NCBI RefSeq assembly: GCF_021283545.2 | Contig: NZ_CP128540.1 | Span: 4,437,501 to 4,501,500, forward strand | Length of the DNA stretch: 64,000 bases | Reading direction: 5' to 3' | Source: Pseudomonas alloputida | GTDB lineage: Bacteria > Pseudomonadota > Gammaproteobacteria > Pseudomonadales > Pseudomonadaceae | Part shown: one piece after another, positions 26,908-35,866 of the stretch | How the letters are laid out: every line of letters starts with the position of its first letter | Position numbering within the stretch: position 1 is the stretch's first letter | Position numbers and translations under genes: made by a program | The notes under the pieces: model-generated | Told to the model about the DNA's origin: nothing | The model's input: the letters and a program-made list of their open reading frames with translations, nothing else | Databases searched by the model: none

Positions 26908-28411
26908 ACAGCCGGTTTCGCTGCGTGCCTGGGTAGCGGTGCTTGGCGGCCTGTTCGGCTGCTTCATGGCGGGCATGAACGTGCATGTCACCAGCGCCGC
27001 ACTACCGGAAATCCGTGGCTCGCTGGGTGCCAGCTTCGAGGAAGGCTCATGGATCTCCACCGCCTACCTGGTGGCGGAAATCGTGATGATTCCGCTGACG
27101 GCCTGGTTGGTGGACGTGTTCTCGCTGCGCCGGGTCATGTGGACCGGCTCGCTCATCTTTCTGATCGCCTCGGTGGCCTGCTCATGGGCGCCCAACCTGG
27201 AGGCGATGATCGTAATCCGGGTGATCCAGGGGGCTGCGGGCGCGGTGCTGATTCCCCTGTCGTTCCAGCTGATCATCACCGAACTGCCGGCCAGCAAGAT
27301 GGCCATGGGCATGGCGCTGTTCAGCCTGGCCAACAGCGTGGCGCAGGCCGCCGGGCCGTCGATTGGCGGCTGGCTGACCGATGCCTATTCGTGGCGCTGG
27401 ATCTTCTATCTGCAACTCTTCCCCGGCATTGCGCTGCTGTTGGCCATCGCCTGGTCGATCGAAGCCAAGCCGATGAAGCTCGAACTGTTACGCAAAGGTG
27501 ATTGGCTGGGTATCGCGGCCATGGTGATCGGCCTGGGCGGCTTGCAGATCGTGCTGGAAGAAGGCGGCCGGCTGGACTGGTTCGGCTCGCCGCTCATTGT
27601 CGGCATGAGCGTGGTCGCTGCCATTGCGTTGGTGGTGTTCGTGGTGACCCAGCTGTTCGGCCAGCGCGCGTTCATCAATCTGCGCTTGCTGGGGCACTAC
27701 AACTTCGGCGTTGCCAGCGTGGCGATGTTCATCTTTGGCGCTGCCACGTTCGGCCTGGTGTTCCTGGTGCCCAACTACCTCTCGCAGTTGCAGGGGTTCA
27801 GCGCGCACGACGTGGGCGTGGCGCTGATCGCCTATGGCGTGGTGCAGTTGCTGCTGGCGCCGTTGATGCCCCGGCTGATGGGCTGGACCAGTGCCAAGTT
27901 CATGGTCGCCAGCGGCTTTTTGATCATGGCGCTGGGCTGCTGGCTGGGGGCTGGCCTGAGCGCCGACAGTGCCGACAACGTGATCATCCCGTCCACGGTG
28001 GTGCGTGGTATTGGCCAGCCTTTCATCATGGTTGCGTTATCGGTGCTGGCGGTGGCCGGGCTGGACAAGCGTGAAGCCGGCTCAGCCTCGGCGGTGTTCT
28101 CGATGTTGCGCAACCTGGGTGGCGCCATCGGTACGGCCGGGTTGACGCAACTGGTGGCGACCCGTGAACGCTTTCACAGTGAGCGCATTCACGAGCAGGT
28201 GACGCTGTTCGAGCCAAGCGTGCAGGCGCGTATCAACCAGACGGTGCAAAGCTGGCTGCCGCCTCAGCAGCAAATGCTGGAAGCGTTGGAGGCGACCATT
28301 CGACGAGAGGCTTACCTGATGGCCTACAGTGATGCGTTCTACCTGGCGTGCCTGGCATTGGTCGGGTGTGCCCTGGCAGCGCTGCTGCTGCGGGCCAGGC
28401 AGCAGCATTGA
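26897..28411 (+). CDS. DHA2-family MFS multidrug transporter (EmrB-like)
   Basis: 504-residue drug:proton antiporter with about 14 hydrophobic segments. DHA2 motifs are visible: motif A-like WLVDVFSLRRVMWTG, motif B-like VIRVIQGAAGAVLIPLSFQL and motif C-like AQAAGPSIGGWL. ATG 26897 overlaps the HlyD gene by 11 bases, indicating translational coupling. With the two upstream genes it makes a complete EmrAB-TolC-type system. Substrates unknown. Confidence 0.93.
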   Translation: MRTEQPVSLRAWVAVLGGLFGCFMAGMNVHVTSAALPEIRGSLGASFEEGSWISTAYLVAEIVMIPLTAWLVDVFSLRRVMWTGSLIFLIASVACSWAPNLEAMIVIRVIQGAAGAVLIPLSFQLIITELPASKMAMGMALFSLANSVAQAAGPSIGGWLTDAYSWRWIFYLQLFPGIALLLAIAWSIEAKPMKLELLRKGDWLGIAAMVIGLGGLQIVLEEGGRLDWFGSPLIVGMSVVAAIALVVFVVTQLFGQRAFINLRLLGHYNFGVASVAMFIFGAATFGLVFLVPNYLSQLQGFSAHDVGVALIAYGVVQLLLAPLMPRLMGWTSAKFMVASGFLIMALGCWLGAGLSADSADNVIIPSTVVRGIGQPFIMVALSVLAVAGLDKREAGSASAVFSMLRNLGGAIGTAGLTQLVATRERFHSERIHEQVTLFEPSVQARINQTVQSWLPPQQQMLEALEATIRREAYLMAYSDAFYLACLALVGCALAALLLRARQQH

Positions 28412-28465
28412 CCGCTGTGGGCGGCCGGAGCGTTCGGCATTCGGCCGCTGTTACACTGTCAACCG

Positions 28466-29230
28466 ATGAAATTGGCGAGCCCGAGCAAAGGTATGAACCC
28501 AACGCGCTACTCCACCGTGGCAAAGGACTTGATGCAAGCGATTGCCAGCGGCCGCTACCCGGTGGGCAGCCTGCTGCCGACCGAGTTCGAGCTGTGCGAC
28601 CTTTACAATGTGAGCCGGCACACGGTGCGTGCCGCTATCGACCAGTTGCTCACTCAAGGGCTGGTGTCGCGGCGCAAGCGCGTGGGCACCCGGGTGGAGG
28701 CCAGCAGCCCGCGCGGCGGCTATTCGCAGTCGTTGGCCAGCGTGGCTGAGCTGGCGCACCTGGCAGACACCCAGCAGCGGGAAATCCAGGGCGTGCGCCA
28801 CTTTGTCGCCGACCTGAGCGAGGCGGCGAGGCTGGGGCTGGTGCCAGGGGAGCATTACTTCTGCGTGTCGAGCATCCGCGTCGACCGGCAGCACGATGGC
28901 GCGCCGCTGTGCTGGACCGACGTGTATGCACAGCGCGACTACACCGCGGTCATCGAGCTGGCCCGCGAGCACCCTGACCAGCTGATTGCCGGCTTGATCG
29001 AACAGCACTATGGCCGGGCAATCGCAGTGGTCGACCAGCAGGTGCGCGCGGTGTTGTTGACAGCGGAAATGGCCCGGGCGCTGAAGGCCGAGGCGGGCTC
29101 GCCGGGACTGAAGATCATCCGCCACTACCGCGAGGAAAATGGTGATTTGATGGCGGTTTCCGAGACCGTGCACCCGGATGACCGCTTTACCTTGGTCACC
29201 CAGATGCGCCGCGACCGCTCCCCCGCCTGA
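28466..29230 (+). CDS. GntR-family regulator, HutC/UTRA type
   Basis: 254 residues. The N-terminal GntR winged helix is YSTVAKDLMQAIASGRYPVGSLLPTEFELCDLYNVSRHTVRAAIDQLL (about 15-62), and the UTRA effector domain covers about 90-245. It lies 54 bases after the MFS gene on the same strand and convergent with the RND operon, so its target is not obvious. It might be read from the efflux promoter. Confidence 0.9.
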   Translation: MKLASPSKGMNPTRYSTVAKDLMQAIASGRYPVGSLLPTEFELCDLYNVSRHTVRAAIDQLLTQGLVSRRKRVGTRVEASSPRGGYSQSLASVAELAHLADTQQREIQGVRHFVADLSEAARLGLVPGEHYFCVSSIRVDRQHDGAPLCWTDVYAQRDYTAVIELAREHPDQLIAGLIEQHYGRAIAVVDQQVRAVLLTAEMARALKAEAGSPGLKIIRHYREENGDLMAVSETVHPDDRFTLVTQMRRDRSPA

Positions 29231-29283
29231 ACCCGCTCGTACAGGGATGGTGCAACTTTCAGCCAATGAACAGACCGTTGCCC

Positions 29284-32200
29284 CTAAAGCGCCCCCAGTT
29301 GCCTTTCAGCTTCGACCAACTGCCTCGCCCGCGCCGTGCTCACCCGGTGATCGCGTGCCAGCCAGGCGTAGATCGTCGGTAGCACGAACAAGGTGAACAA
29401 GGTCCCCACCAGCATCCCGCACACAATCACCACCCCCAACCCGAAACGGCTGTTGGCGCCGGCGCCGCTGGCGAACAGCAGTGGCAGCACGCCAAAAGTC
29501 ATCGCCGCCGTGGTCATCAGCACTGGCCGCAAGCGTATTTGCGCCGCACGAACAATGGCGGCAGCACGATCGAGGTTGTCGCGCACCTGAATCTCGTTGG
29601 CGAACGCCACCATCAGGATACCGTGCTTGCTGATCAGGCCGATCAGCGTCACCAGGCCAATCTGTGTGTAGATGTTCAGCGTGGCCCAGCCCAGCGCCAG
29701 CGGCAGCAGCGCACCGCAGATCGACAGCGGCACGGTCACCAGAATGATCAGGGGGTCGACCAGGCTTTCGTACTGCGCCGCCAGCACCAGGTAGATCACC
29801 ACCAGGGCGGCGAGAAATGCCCACATCAAGGCAAAGCCCTCCTGCACATACTGGCGCGATTCCGATTGCCAGTCGTGGCTGAAGCCCGGTGGCAGCTCGG
29901 CGGTGAGCTGTTCCAGAAATGCCACGGCGTTGCCCATCGATACACCCGGGGCCGGGATCGCCTGCAGGGTACTGGCGTTCTGCTGATCGAACTGCAACAG
30001 GCGGTTGGGTGCCACTTCGATATCCAGGCGCACCAACGTGGCCAGCGGCACCAGGCTGCCATCCTCGGCGCGCACATACTGGCGGCTCAGCGCCGCAGGC
30101 GTCAGGCGTTGGTCCTGGATACTCTGCGGGATCACGTCATAAGAACGCCCGAACAGGGCAAAGCGGTTGAGGTACTGCTCGCCCACCAGCACCCCCAGCG
30201 ACTCACCAATGGCCTGCATGCTGATGCCCAGGCTCGCCGCCTTGGCCCGGTCCACGCGCACCTTGACCACTGGGTTGTTGTAGTCGAGGTCGCTGTCCAC
30301 CACGGCGAACAGGCCACTGTCGCGGGCGCGTTGCTTGAGCACTTCCATGGTCTGGAACAGCTCGGGGTAATCCTGGGCGCTGCGCAGCACCATCTGCACC
30401 GGCAGGCCACCGCTGGAGCCCGGCAGCGACGCGACCTGGAAGGCGAAGATGCTGCTGCCCTCGATATCCGCAACGGCCTGCTGCAACTGCGCCTGCACCT
30501 GTGCGGCGGAACGCTCGCGCGCCTGCCAGGCGCTGAGGTTGATGCCACCGAAACTGGCGGCCGGGCCGTCGGTACCGTTGATGATCCAGGTGTCGGTGGT
30601 TTCGGCAATGGACTTCATCACCTGGTCGAGCTTCAGCGCAAAGCGTTCTGCGTATTCGAGGCTGGCATGCTGCGGCGACTTGATGGCGGTCAGCACCGCC
30701 GCCTGGTCCTCGGGCGGCGCCAGCTCGCGCTGTGGCAGCAGGTACAGCCAGGGCAGGCTCAGGCACACCAGCAACGCCACGCCGCCACTGATCCAGCGGT
30801 GTGCCAGTGTGTAGGCCAGCACCCGTCCATAGACCCCGCTCAGCGTACCAAACAACCGATCGGCGATAGCGGCCATTGCCCCATGCTGCTGACCGGGTTG
30901 CAGCAACAGCGAGCTCATCACCGGCGACAAGGTCAGCGCCACAATGCCGGACACGATCACCGCCCCCGCCAGGGTCAAGGCAAACTCACGGAACAGCGTG
31001 CCGGTCAGCCCGCCCATCAAGCCAATGGGCGCATACACCGCCGCCAGGGTCAGGGTCATGGCGATCACCGGCCCGGCAATTTCCCGCGCCCCGGCCAATG
31101 CTGCCGCGATCGGCGACTTGCCCTCCTCGATATGCCGGTGCACGTTTTCCACCACCACAATGGCATCGTCCACCACCAGGCCGATGGCCAGCACCATCGC
31201 CAGCAAGGTCAGCAGGTTGAGGCTGAAACCAAACATCAACATCAGGCCCGCAGCCCCCAGCATCGACAGCGGAATGGCCACCACCGCGATCAGCACGCTG
31301 CGCAGCGAACCCAGGCACAGCCAGATCACCAACACCACGATCAGCATCGCCTCCACCAAGGTGCGCAGCACTTCATGGATCGACGCATCGATGAAGCGTG
31401 CGGTTTCATAGGCCAGCGCCACGTACACGCCAGGCGGCAAGGTCTGCTGGATCTGTGGCAGCAGTTGGCGAATACCCTCGACGATCACCAGTGGGTTGCC
31501 GCTGGGCGTGGGGAACAGCCCCAGGTGCACGGCAGGTTTGCCGTCCATGGTGGCGCTGGTCTGCGTGGCCGCCGCACTCAGCTCGACGGTGCCGATATCG
31601 CGCAGGCGCACCAGGTCGGTGCCATCGTTGCGGATGATCAGCTCACGGAAGTCTTCGACCCGGGTCAGGTCGGTGTCCACCTGGATATCGGCCAGCACGT
31701 ACTGCCCGCGCACCTGGCCCGGCGTTGCCTGGTAGTTGTTGGCACGTACCGCCTGCGCCACGTCCGCCGCCGTCACCCCGCGCCCGGCCATCTGCTCACT
31801 GTCCAACCACAGGCGCATGGCCAGGCGCTGCCCGCCGAACGACTGCACCTTGGCCACGCCGTCGATACCGGAGAACTGCGGTTCCACCACCCGCGACAGG
31901 TAATCGCTCAGTTCCGGTATCGACAGGCTGTCGCTGGCAAACCCCACATAGGCCACGGCGGTGGAGTCACCTGCCGACAGTTCCACCACCGGGTCGTAGG
32001 CTTTTTCCGGCAGGCGATAGCGCACCTGGTTGACCTTGGCCATGGTTTCGGCCAGCGCCTGGGTCGAATCGCGGTTGAGCACCATGCGCAAGGTGATCAG
32101 GCTGCGCCCCTGCTGCGACGACGAGGACAGGTAGTCGATGCCTTCGACCGACGACACTGCCTGGGTGATCGGCTGCGTCACGAAACCCTGCATCAACTCG

Positions 32201-32367
32201 GCGGAGGCACCGGGGTACTCGGTGCTGATGGTAATGGTCGAGCTTTCCAGCAACGGGTACTGGCGGATCGGCAACTTGCCCATGGCAAACAGCCCCATCA
32301 GGATGATCAGGCTGCTGACCACCAGCGCCAGCACCGGGCGGCGCACGAAGACGTCGGTAAACCTCAC
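29284..32367 (-). CDS. RND efflux pump inner-membrane transporter (HAE1 type)
   Basis: 1,027-residue proton-driven drug exporter. It opens with the RND N-terminus MRFTDVFVRRPVLALVVSSLIILMG. The paired-aspartate helix is AIGLVVDDAIVVVENVHRHIEEG (about 395-420); two large periplasmic loops follow TM1 and TM7, and LTLSPVMSSLLL closes the first half. The start is GTG at 32367, overlapping the adaptor stop by four bases (GTGA). No outer-membrane gene follows, so it probably borrows a TolC/OprM-like duct. A SoxR-type promoter lies upstream of the operon. Confidence 0.94.
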   Translation of the reverse strand: MRFTDVFVRRPVLALVVSSLIILMGLFAMGKLPIRQYPLLESSTITISTEYPGASAELMQGFVTQPITQAVSSVEGIDYLSSSSQQGRSLITLRMVLNRDSTQALAETMAKVNQVRYRLPEKAYDPVVELSAGDSTAVAYVGFASDSLSIPELSDYLSRVVEPQFSGIDGVAKVQSFGGQRLAMRLWLDSEQMAGRGVTAADVAQAVRANNYQATPGQVRGQYVLADIQVDTDLTRVEDFRELIIRNDGTDLVRLRDIGTVELSAAATQTSATMDGKPAVHLGLFPTPSGNPLVIVEGIRQLLPQIQQTLPPGVYVALAYETARFIDASIHEVLRTLVEAMLIVVLVIWLCLGSLRSVLIAVVAIPLSMLGAAGLMLMFGFSLNLLTLLAMVLAIGLVVDDAIVVVENVHRHIEEGKSPIAAALAGAREIAGPVIAMTLTLAAVYAPIGLMGGLTGTLFREFALTLAGAVIVSGIVALTLSPVMSSLLLQPGQQHGAMAAIADRLFGTLSGVYGRVLAYTLAHRWISGGVALLVCLSLPWLYLLPQRELAPPEDQAAVLTAIKSPQHASLEYAERFALKLDQVMKSIAETTDTWIINGTDGPAASFGGINLSAWQARERSAAQVQAQLQQAVADIEGSSIFAFQVASLPGSSGGLPVQMVLRSAQDYPELFQTMEVLKQRARDSGLFAVVDSDLDYNNPVVKVRVDRAKAASLGISMQAIGESLGVLVGEQYLNRFALFGRSYDVIPQSIQDQRLTPAALSRQYVRAEDGSLVPLATLVRLDIEVAPNRLLQFDQQNASTLQAIPAPGVSMGNAVAFLEQLTAELPPGFSHDWQSESRQYVQEGFALMWAFLAALVVIYLVLAAQYESLVDPLIILVTVPLSICGALLPLALGWATLNIYTQIGLVTLIGLISKHGILMVAFANEIQVRDNLDRAAAIVRAAQIRLRPVLMTTAAMTFGVLPLLFASGAGANSRFGLGVVIVCGMLVGTLFTLFVLPTIYAWLARDHRVSTARARQLVEAERQLGAL

Positions 32368-33461
32368 GACTGCCGCCCTCCCTGGCTGGCCTGCAGGCTG
32401 TCCTGCGCCACGGGCTCGACCGGCATGCCATCACTCAGTTTCAGCTGGCCGGAAACCACCACACGGTCACCGGGCGTCAGGCCGGAGGTGATTTCCACCC
32501 GCCCCTGCCAGCGCTCACCGGTGGTTACCTGCACCCGGCTCACCCGGGTGCCATGCTGCGGGTCCTGGGTCGCGACAAACACCGTCTGCCCATAGGCGGT
32601 GTAGGTGATCGCGGTTTCCGGCACGGCCAGCACGGTCGACGGCTGCGCAGCATCCAGCCGCACGCCGGCATACATACCCGGCTGCAACTGCCCTTGCGGG
32701 TTCGGCAAGGCCGCCTGTACCTGCACAAGGCGTGCTGTGCTGACCACCGGATCGACCGCCACCACCCGCGCCTGGAAGTCTTGCCCACGCACCGCGTCCA
32801 CCGTCAGTGCCAGCACTTGCCCGGCGTGCACTTCGGGGGCGGCCTGCTCGCCCAAGGCGAAGTTCACATGCAACTGGCTGATGTCGGCCAGGCTGACGAT
32901 GGTCTCGCCAGCGGCCAGGTACTGGCCCTGATGCACACGGCGGATGCCGAGCTTGCCGGCGAACGGAGCACGAATGGCCTTCTGCGCAATCAGCGCCTCG
33001 ACATGCTGCAGCTCACCACGGGCCACGTCCACGGCCGTGGCGGCGTTGTCCAGCAGCTCTTGCGACACGGCATTCATCGCGCGCAGTTTGCGGCTGCGCT
33101 GCAACACCACGTCAGCGTTACGCAACCTGGCCTGCAACTGCACGCGCAGGGCCTGCTCGGGTGCGTCGTTGAGCTGCACCAGCAACTGCCCGGCCGCGAC
33201 TGTCTGCCCCGACTCGAAGGCGATGCGGGTAATACGCCCTGGCATCTCGGCCGCCACCTGCACCTGGTTGACCGCCTCCAACTCCCCCGAAGCAAAGCGC
33301 TGCCGCGCCAGTTGCACCTGCTCGGCCGTGGCCAGCGCCACCTTGGTCGCCGGCCACACCGCCGCAGCGGGCGGCGCCGAGCCGCTTCCCACCAGCGCAT
33401 AGGCAGCGGCCAGCGCACCGGCAACAGCGCCAGCCCAGGCCAGTAACGTCCGTTTGTTCAT
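32364..33461 (-). CDS. RND periplasmic adaptor (membrane fusion protein)
   Basis: 365 residues with an N-terminal membrane anchor (about 6-28). The lipoyl halves are AAEMPGRITRIAFESGQTVAAGQLLVQLND and KAIRAPFAGKLGIRRVHQGQYLAAGETIVSLAD, separated by a short coiled-coil hairpin, and a beta-barrel/MPD region follows (VQAALPNPQGQLQPGMYAGVRLD). It is the first gene of a two-gene pump operon with the RND transporter and lies 48 bases downstream of the -10 of a SoxR-type promoter. Confidence 0.93.
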   Translation of the reverse strand: MNKRTLLAWAGAVAGALAAAYALVGSGSAPPAAAVWPATKVALATAEQVQLARQRFASGELEAVNQVQVAAEMPGRITRIAFESGQTVAAGQLLVQLNDAPEQALRVQLQARLRNADVVLQRSRKLRAMNAVSQELLDNAATAVDVARGELQHVEALIAQKAIRAPFAGKLGIRRVHQGQYLAAGETIVSLADISQLHVNFALGEQAAPEVHAGQVLALTVDAVRGQDFQARVVAVDPVVSTARLVQVQAALPNPQGQLQPGMYAGVRLDAAQPSTVLAVPETAITYTAYGQTVFVATQDPQHGTRVSRVQVTTGERWQGRVEITSGLTPGDRVVVSGQLKLSDGMPVEPVAQDSLQASQGGRQS

Positions 33462-33495
33462 GCACAGCTCCGATCACAGGGAAAGCGGTTGCAGG

Positions 33496-33556
33496 GAAGA
33501 TCGGGCAGGACTATAAAAGCTCAACTTTACTTGAGGTCAACAGGCATGGCAGCGGA
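33496..33556. repeat. soxR/pump intergenic repeat, copy 1
   Basis: Contains GATCGGGCAGGACTATAAAA, a SoxR-like box (CTCAACTTTACTTGAGG at 33520-33536) and ends ATGGCAGCGGAA, matching the first 11 bases of the soxR coding sequence (ATGGCAGCGGA). Related copies lie at 34712-34770 and 35806-35866. Confidence 0.75.
33510..33540 (-). promoter_or_regulatory. SoxR-type promoter of the RND pump operon
   Basis: On the minus strand TTGACC (33540-33535) and TATAGT (33515-33510) are separated by exactly 19 bases, the overlong spacer characteristic of MerR/SoxR-activated promoters. The spacer carries the inverted repeat TCAAGTAAAGTTGA. It drives the adaptor and RND genes. Confidence 0.75.
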
Positions 33557-33714
33557 ATGTTGATGGCACCCCCTGGCTGCTGATAGACGTTGAAGTGGTA
33601 GTGCGAGGCAATCACGACATCATTGAACTGGAATCACCTGACAATTTTATCAGTATCGAACCTTTGGCATGTGAGGCACACTCATACCTCCTTCAGCTTG
33701 GGTTCTTCAAGACC

Positions 33715-34548
33715 ATGTCTACAGGCACTTACTCCACGCATACATCAAGACGCGTGCCAAGCAACTACATGCCCTATGGCTATCGAAACGCCGAAAAGCA
33801 GCCGATCGGAATCTTAGGCTACAATGGCGAGCCTCTATTTACCCTAAGGGAATGCTACGCCCTCGGTAATGGACATCGAGTCTATAGCCCCCGTTTGAGC
33901 CCCCGTTTGATGCGATTCATAAGCGCAGACACACTGAGCCCTTTCGATCGTGGCGGTCTAAATTGCTATGCCTACTGCCTGAACGACCCAATCAACGCAA
34001 CCGACCCTAGCGGAAAATCCCGATTCAAGACGGCAGGCACTGTAGCCTTGGCAGCGGTCAAATTTAAGAAAAATCTTTCATCGAGGACAGAAAATACCAA
34101 TCACTGGAAAGCACTTGGCAACTGGTATGCCGATGAGTTGAGTGAGGACGTAAAGCTCGCAATCCAATCAATAAAAAATCAAACAACCCACATCACCCTG
34201 GTCAAAAATCCCGCCAGCTTATTCAGACTTAACGATTCTCAATTCAAACATAAATTTGTCTTTACACGCGATAGAAATTTCTTCATAGGCAGTTACAGCG
34301 CAGATGAACCCAGCCATCCAAGCATCGCCCATCTTGGTCAAGGGATAACCGGAACCAAGAGTGAAGTTGTCAGTGCAGGGGGCATCATAAAAGACGGCAA
34401 CGGTTATACGTTAGACACCCATTCTGGACACTATAAACCTTCGGTTGAGCAGTTGAAACCCGCGAAAGCCCATCTTGAGTCGCTCGGTATAGCAGTAACG
34501 AGCTTGAGGGAGAATACGCCTTCTAAAGGCTATGCAGCACGTCTCTAA
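33715..34548 (+). CDS. Mini-RHS protein with unassigned C-terminal domain
   Basis: 277 residues; an RHS-associated core without any preceding YD repeats. The core runs from NYMPYGYRNAEKQ and ILGYNGE through LMRFISADTLSPFDRGGLNCYAYCLNDPINATDPSGK (to about 101), after which RHS proteins carry variable toxin tips. The tip, about 175 residues, ends with SAGGIIKDGNGYTLDTHSGHY-KP and AKAHLESLG. The same C-terminal block recurs in the second RHS gene. ATG 33715 gives MSTGTYSTHT; the ribosome site is weak. AT-rich compared with neighbours, with no secretion gene or immunity gene adjacent. A four-residue duplication (SPRLSPRL) lies in the core. Confidence 0.75.
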   Translation: MSTGTYSTHTSRRVPSNYMPYGYRNAEKQPIGILGYNGEPLFTLRECYALGNGHRVYSPRLSPRLMRFISADTLSPFDRGGLNCYAYCLNDPINATDPSGKSRFKTAGTVALAAVKFKKNLSSRTENTNHWKALGNWYADELSEDVKLAIQSIKNQTTHITLVKNPASLFRLNDSQFKHKFVFTRDRNFFIGSYSADEPSHPSIAHLGQGITGTKSEVVSAGGIIKDGNGYTLDTHSGHYKPSVEQLKPAKAHLESLGIAVTSLRENTPSKGYAARL

Positions 34549-34711
34549 CGTATTCGTGCCCGGCAGCAAACCTAATATCGGAGGCAGCGTATCCCGCGAA
34601 CGATTAAGTCTCACCAATCTGCTCTTGTGCGTACGTTGCGCCTTCGCGCACTAAAAATTCGCTTGCGCCTTGGGGACTTCATCGGAATGTCCGCCTTGAT
34701 CCCTGGCAGTG

Positions 34712-34770
34712 AAAGATCGGGCAGGACTACAGAAACTCACCTTCCTTTGAAGCCTGCAGGCCTGGCAGCG
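34712..34770. repeat. soxR/pump intergenic repeat, copy 2 (decayed)
   Basis: AAGATCGGGCAGGACTA is shared with copy 1, then a degraded box (CTCACCTTCCTTTGAAG) and CTGGCAGCGAAAAG. It lies between the two RHS genes, in a 298-base gap (34549-34846) that shows no other gene. Confidence 0.65.
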
Positions 34771-34846
34771 AAAAGACGTCGAAACAGCACGAATGGCTAA
34801 TGGGTAATCACTGATGCCAAGTGCCAGATCTGACGGAGTCAGATAT

Positions 34847-35724
34847 ATGTCAACGCATAAAACTTCGACACCCCGTAAAAAACACGATCCGACCATTGCA
34901 CCCCGTTTGGAAAGCCAGGCCCGTGACCAACATGGCGCCGCACGAACATCCACGGCCCCAACAACAGGCCAGCCAGCAAACTACACACCCTATGGGTTTC
35001 GAAACGCCAACGCGGAGCCGACCGGAGCAGTGGGGTTCAATGGTGAATTTTACATTTCTGCGCTGAACGGTTACGCACTCGGAAACGGGTACCGAATATT
35101 CATCCCATGCTTGATGCGATTCATCAGCCCAGACCACCAGAGCCCTTTCCTCAAAGGCGGCATCAACGCCTATGCCTACTGCCTGAACGACCCAGTCAAC
35201 GCACAAGACCCTAGCGGAAAAAACGCAATCAATACATTTGTTCAGACCGCCATCAAGATAGGCAAGACTTATAGCAAACGATTCAAACCCTCCCATACGG
35301 GACACCTACTTTCTAACAACCAAGCCAAACACCTTAAAACCGAACTCAAGGATGCCAAAAGCTTTATAAGCAAGGGCATCGTAGACATCAATATTATCAA
35401 CGACAACAATAGCGCAAAAAAATCAGCCCATCACTGATTTACAAATACACACTCATAAATGAAGGCGACGAAACGACCCTGGTCGTCTTCGGCGCCTCTA
35501 CTGACGCCCTCTTGAATACTCACGCCAGCGGCGCTGAAATGTGGAATTTCAATGCCAGCAATAACGTTAGCGCTGCGGGTTATATCGCCTATGAGAACGG
35601 GGTATTTATTGTCGACGACTGGTCCGGACACTATCAGCCTGAGCCCTGGCGCACAGCGCTCGTAAAGGCCTACCTGGAAGGGTTGGGCTATGAAGTGAGA
35701 ACCGTGCGTCGTGGCTTTGGGTAA
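34847..35724 (+). pseudogene. Second mini-RHS gene, interrupted by a -1 frameshift at A7
   Basis: Frame one encodes 196 residues: an RHS core (NYTPYGFRNANAEPTGAVGFNGE, LMRFISPDHQSPFLKGGINAYAYCLNDPVNAQDPSGK) and part of the tip, stopping at 35435. A -1 shift at the A run 35416-35422 continues as KKISPSLIYKYTLINEGDETT through SAAGYIAYENGVFIVDDWSGHYQP and LVKAYLEGLGYEV to the stop at 35724. The restored protein would be about 292 residues and aligns with the first RHS tip (SGHYKP, AHLESLG). The run reads A AAA AAA in frame, a slippery heptamer, so either a one-base loss or programmed frameshifting is possible. ATG 34847 has CGGAG upstream. Confidence 0.75.
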
Positions 35725-35805
35725 CGTGCCAACAACTGGAAAGTGATGGGCAAAGGCGAATGCCGTCATGCCATACCCCAATGACCCGGAAAAACCGTTG
35801 CACCG

Positions 35806-35866
35806 CCGACCGGGCCGGCTTATAAAAGCTCAACTTAACTTTAGGTCGAACATATATGGCAGCGGA
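35806..35866. repeat. soxR/pump intergenic repeat, copy 3, at soxR itself
   Basis: CGACCGGGCCGGCTTATAAAA, then CTCAACTTAACTTTAGGT and ATGGCAGCGGA, the true soxR start. This is the presumed parental copy and would serve autoregulation of soxR. Confidence 0.7.

Noticed and set aside
29539..32595. Open frame of 1,018 codons opposite the RND pump
   Set aside because: His/Gln/Arg-rich shadow of the RND gene, with no ribosome site or recognisable domain.
34620..34670. Possible terminator GTGCG...CGCGCAC before the second RHS gene
   Set aside because: The arms are short and poorly matched, and the following A-rich stretch is not a T run in the direction of transcription.
33496..35866. Insertion sequence or integron as the carrier of the RHS cassettes
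   Set aside because: No transposase or integrase gene, terminal inverted repeats or attC-like site was seen. The repeated segments are in direct orientation and derive from the soxR promoter.
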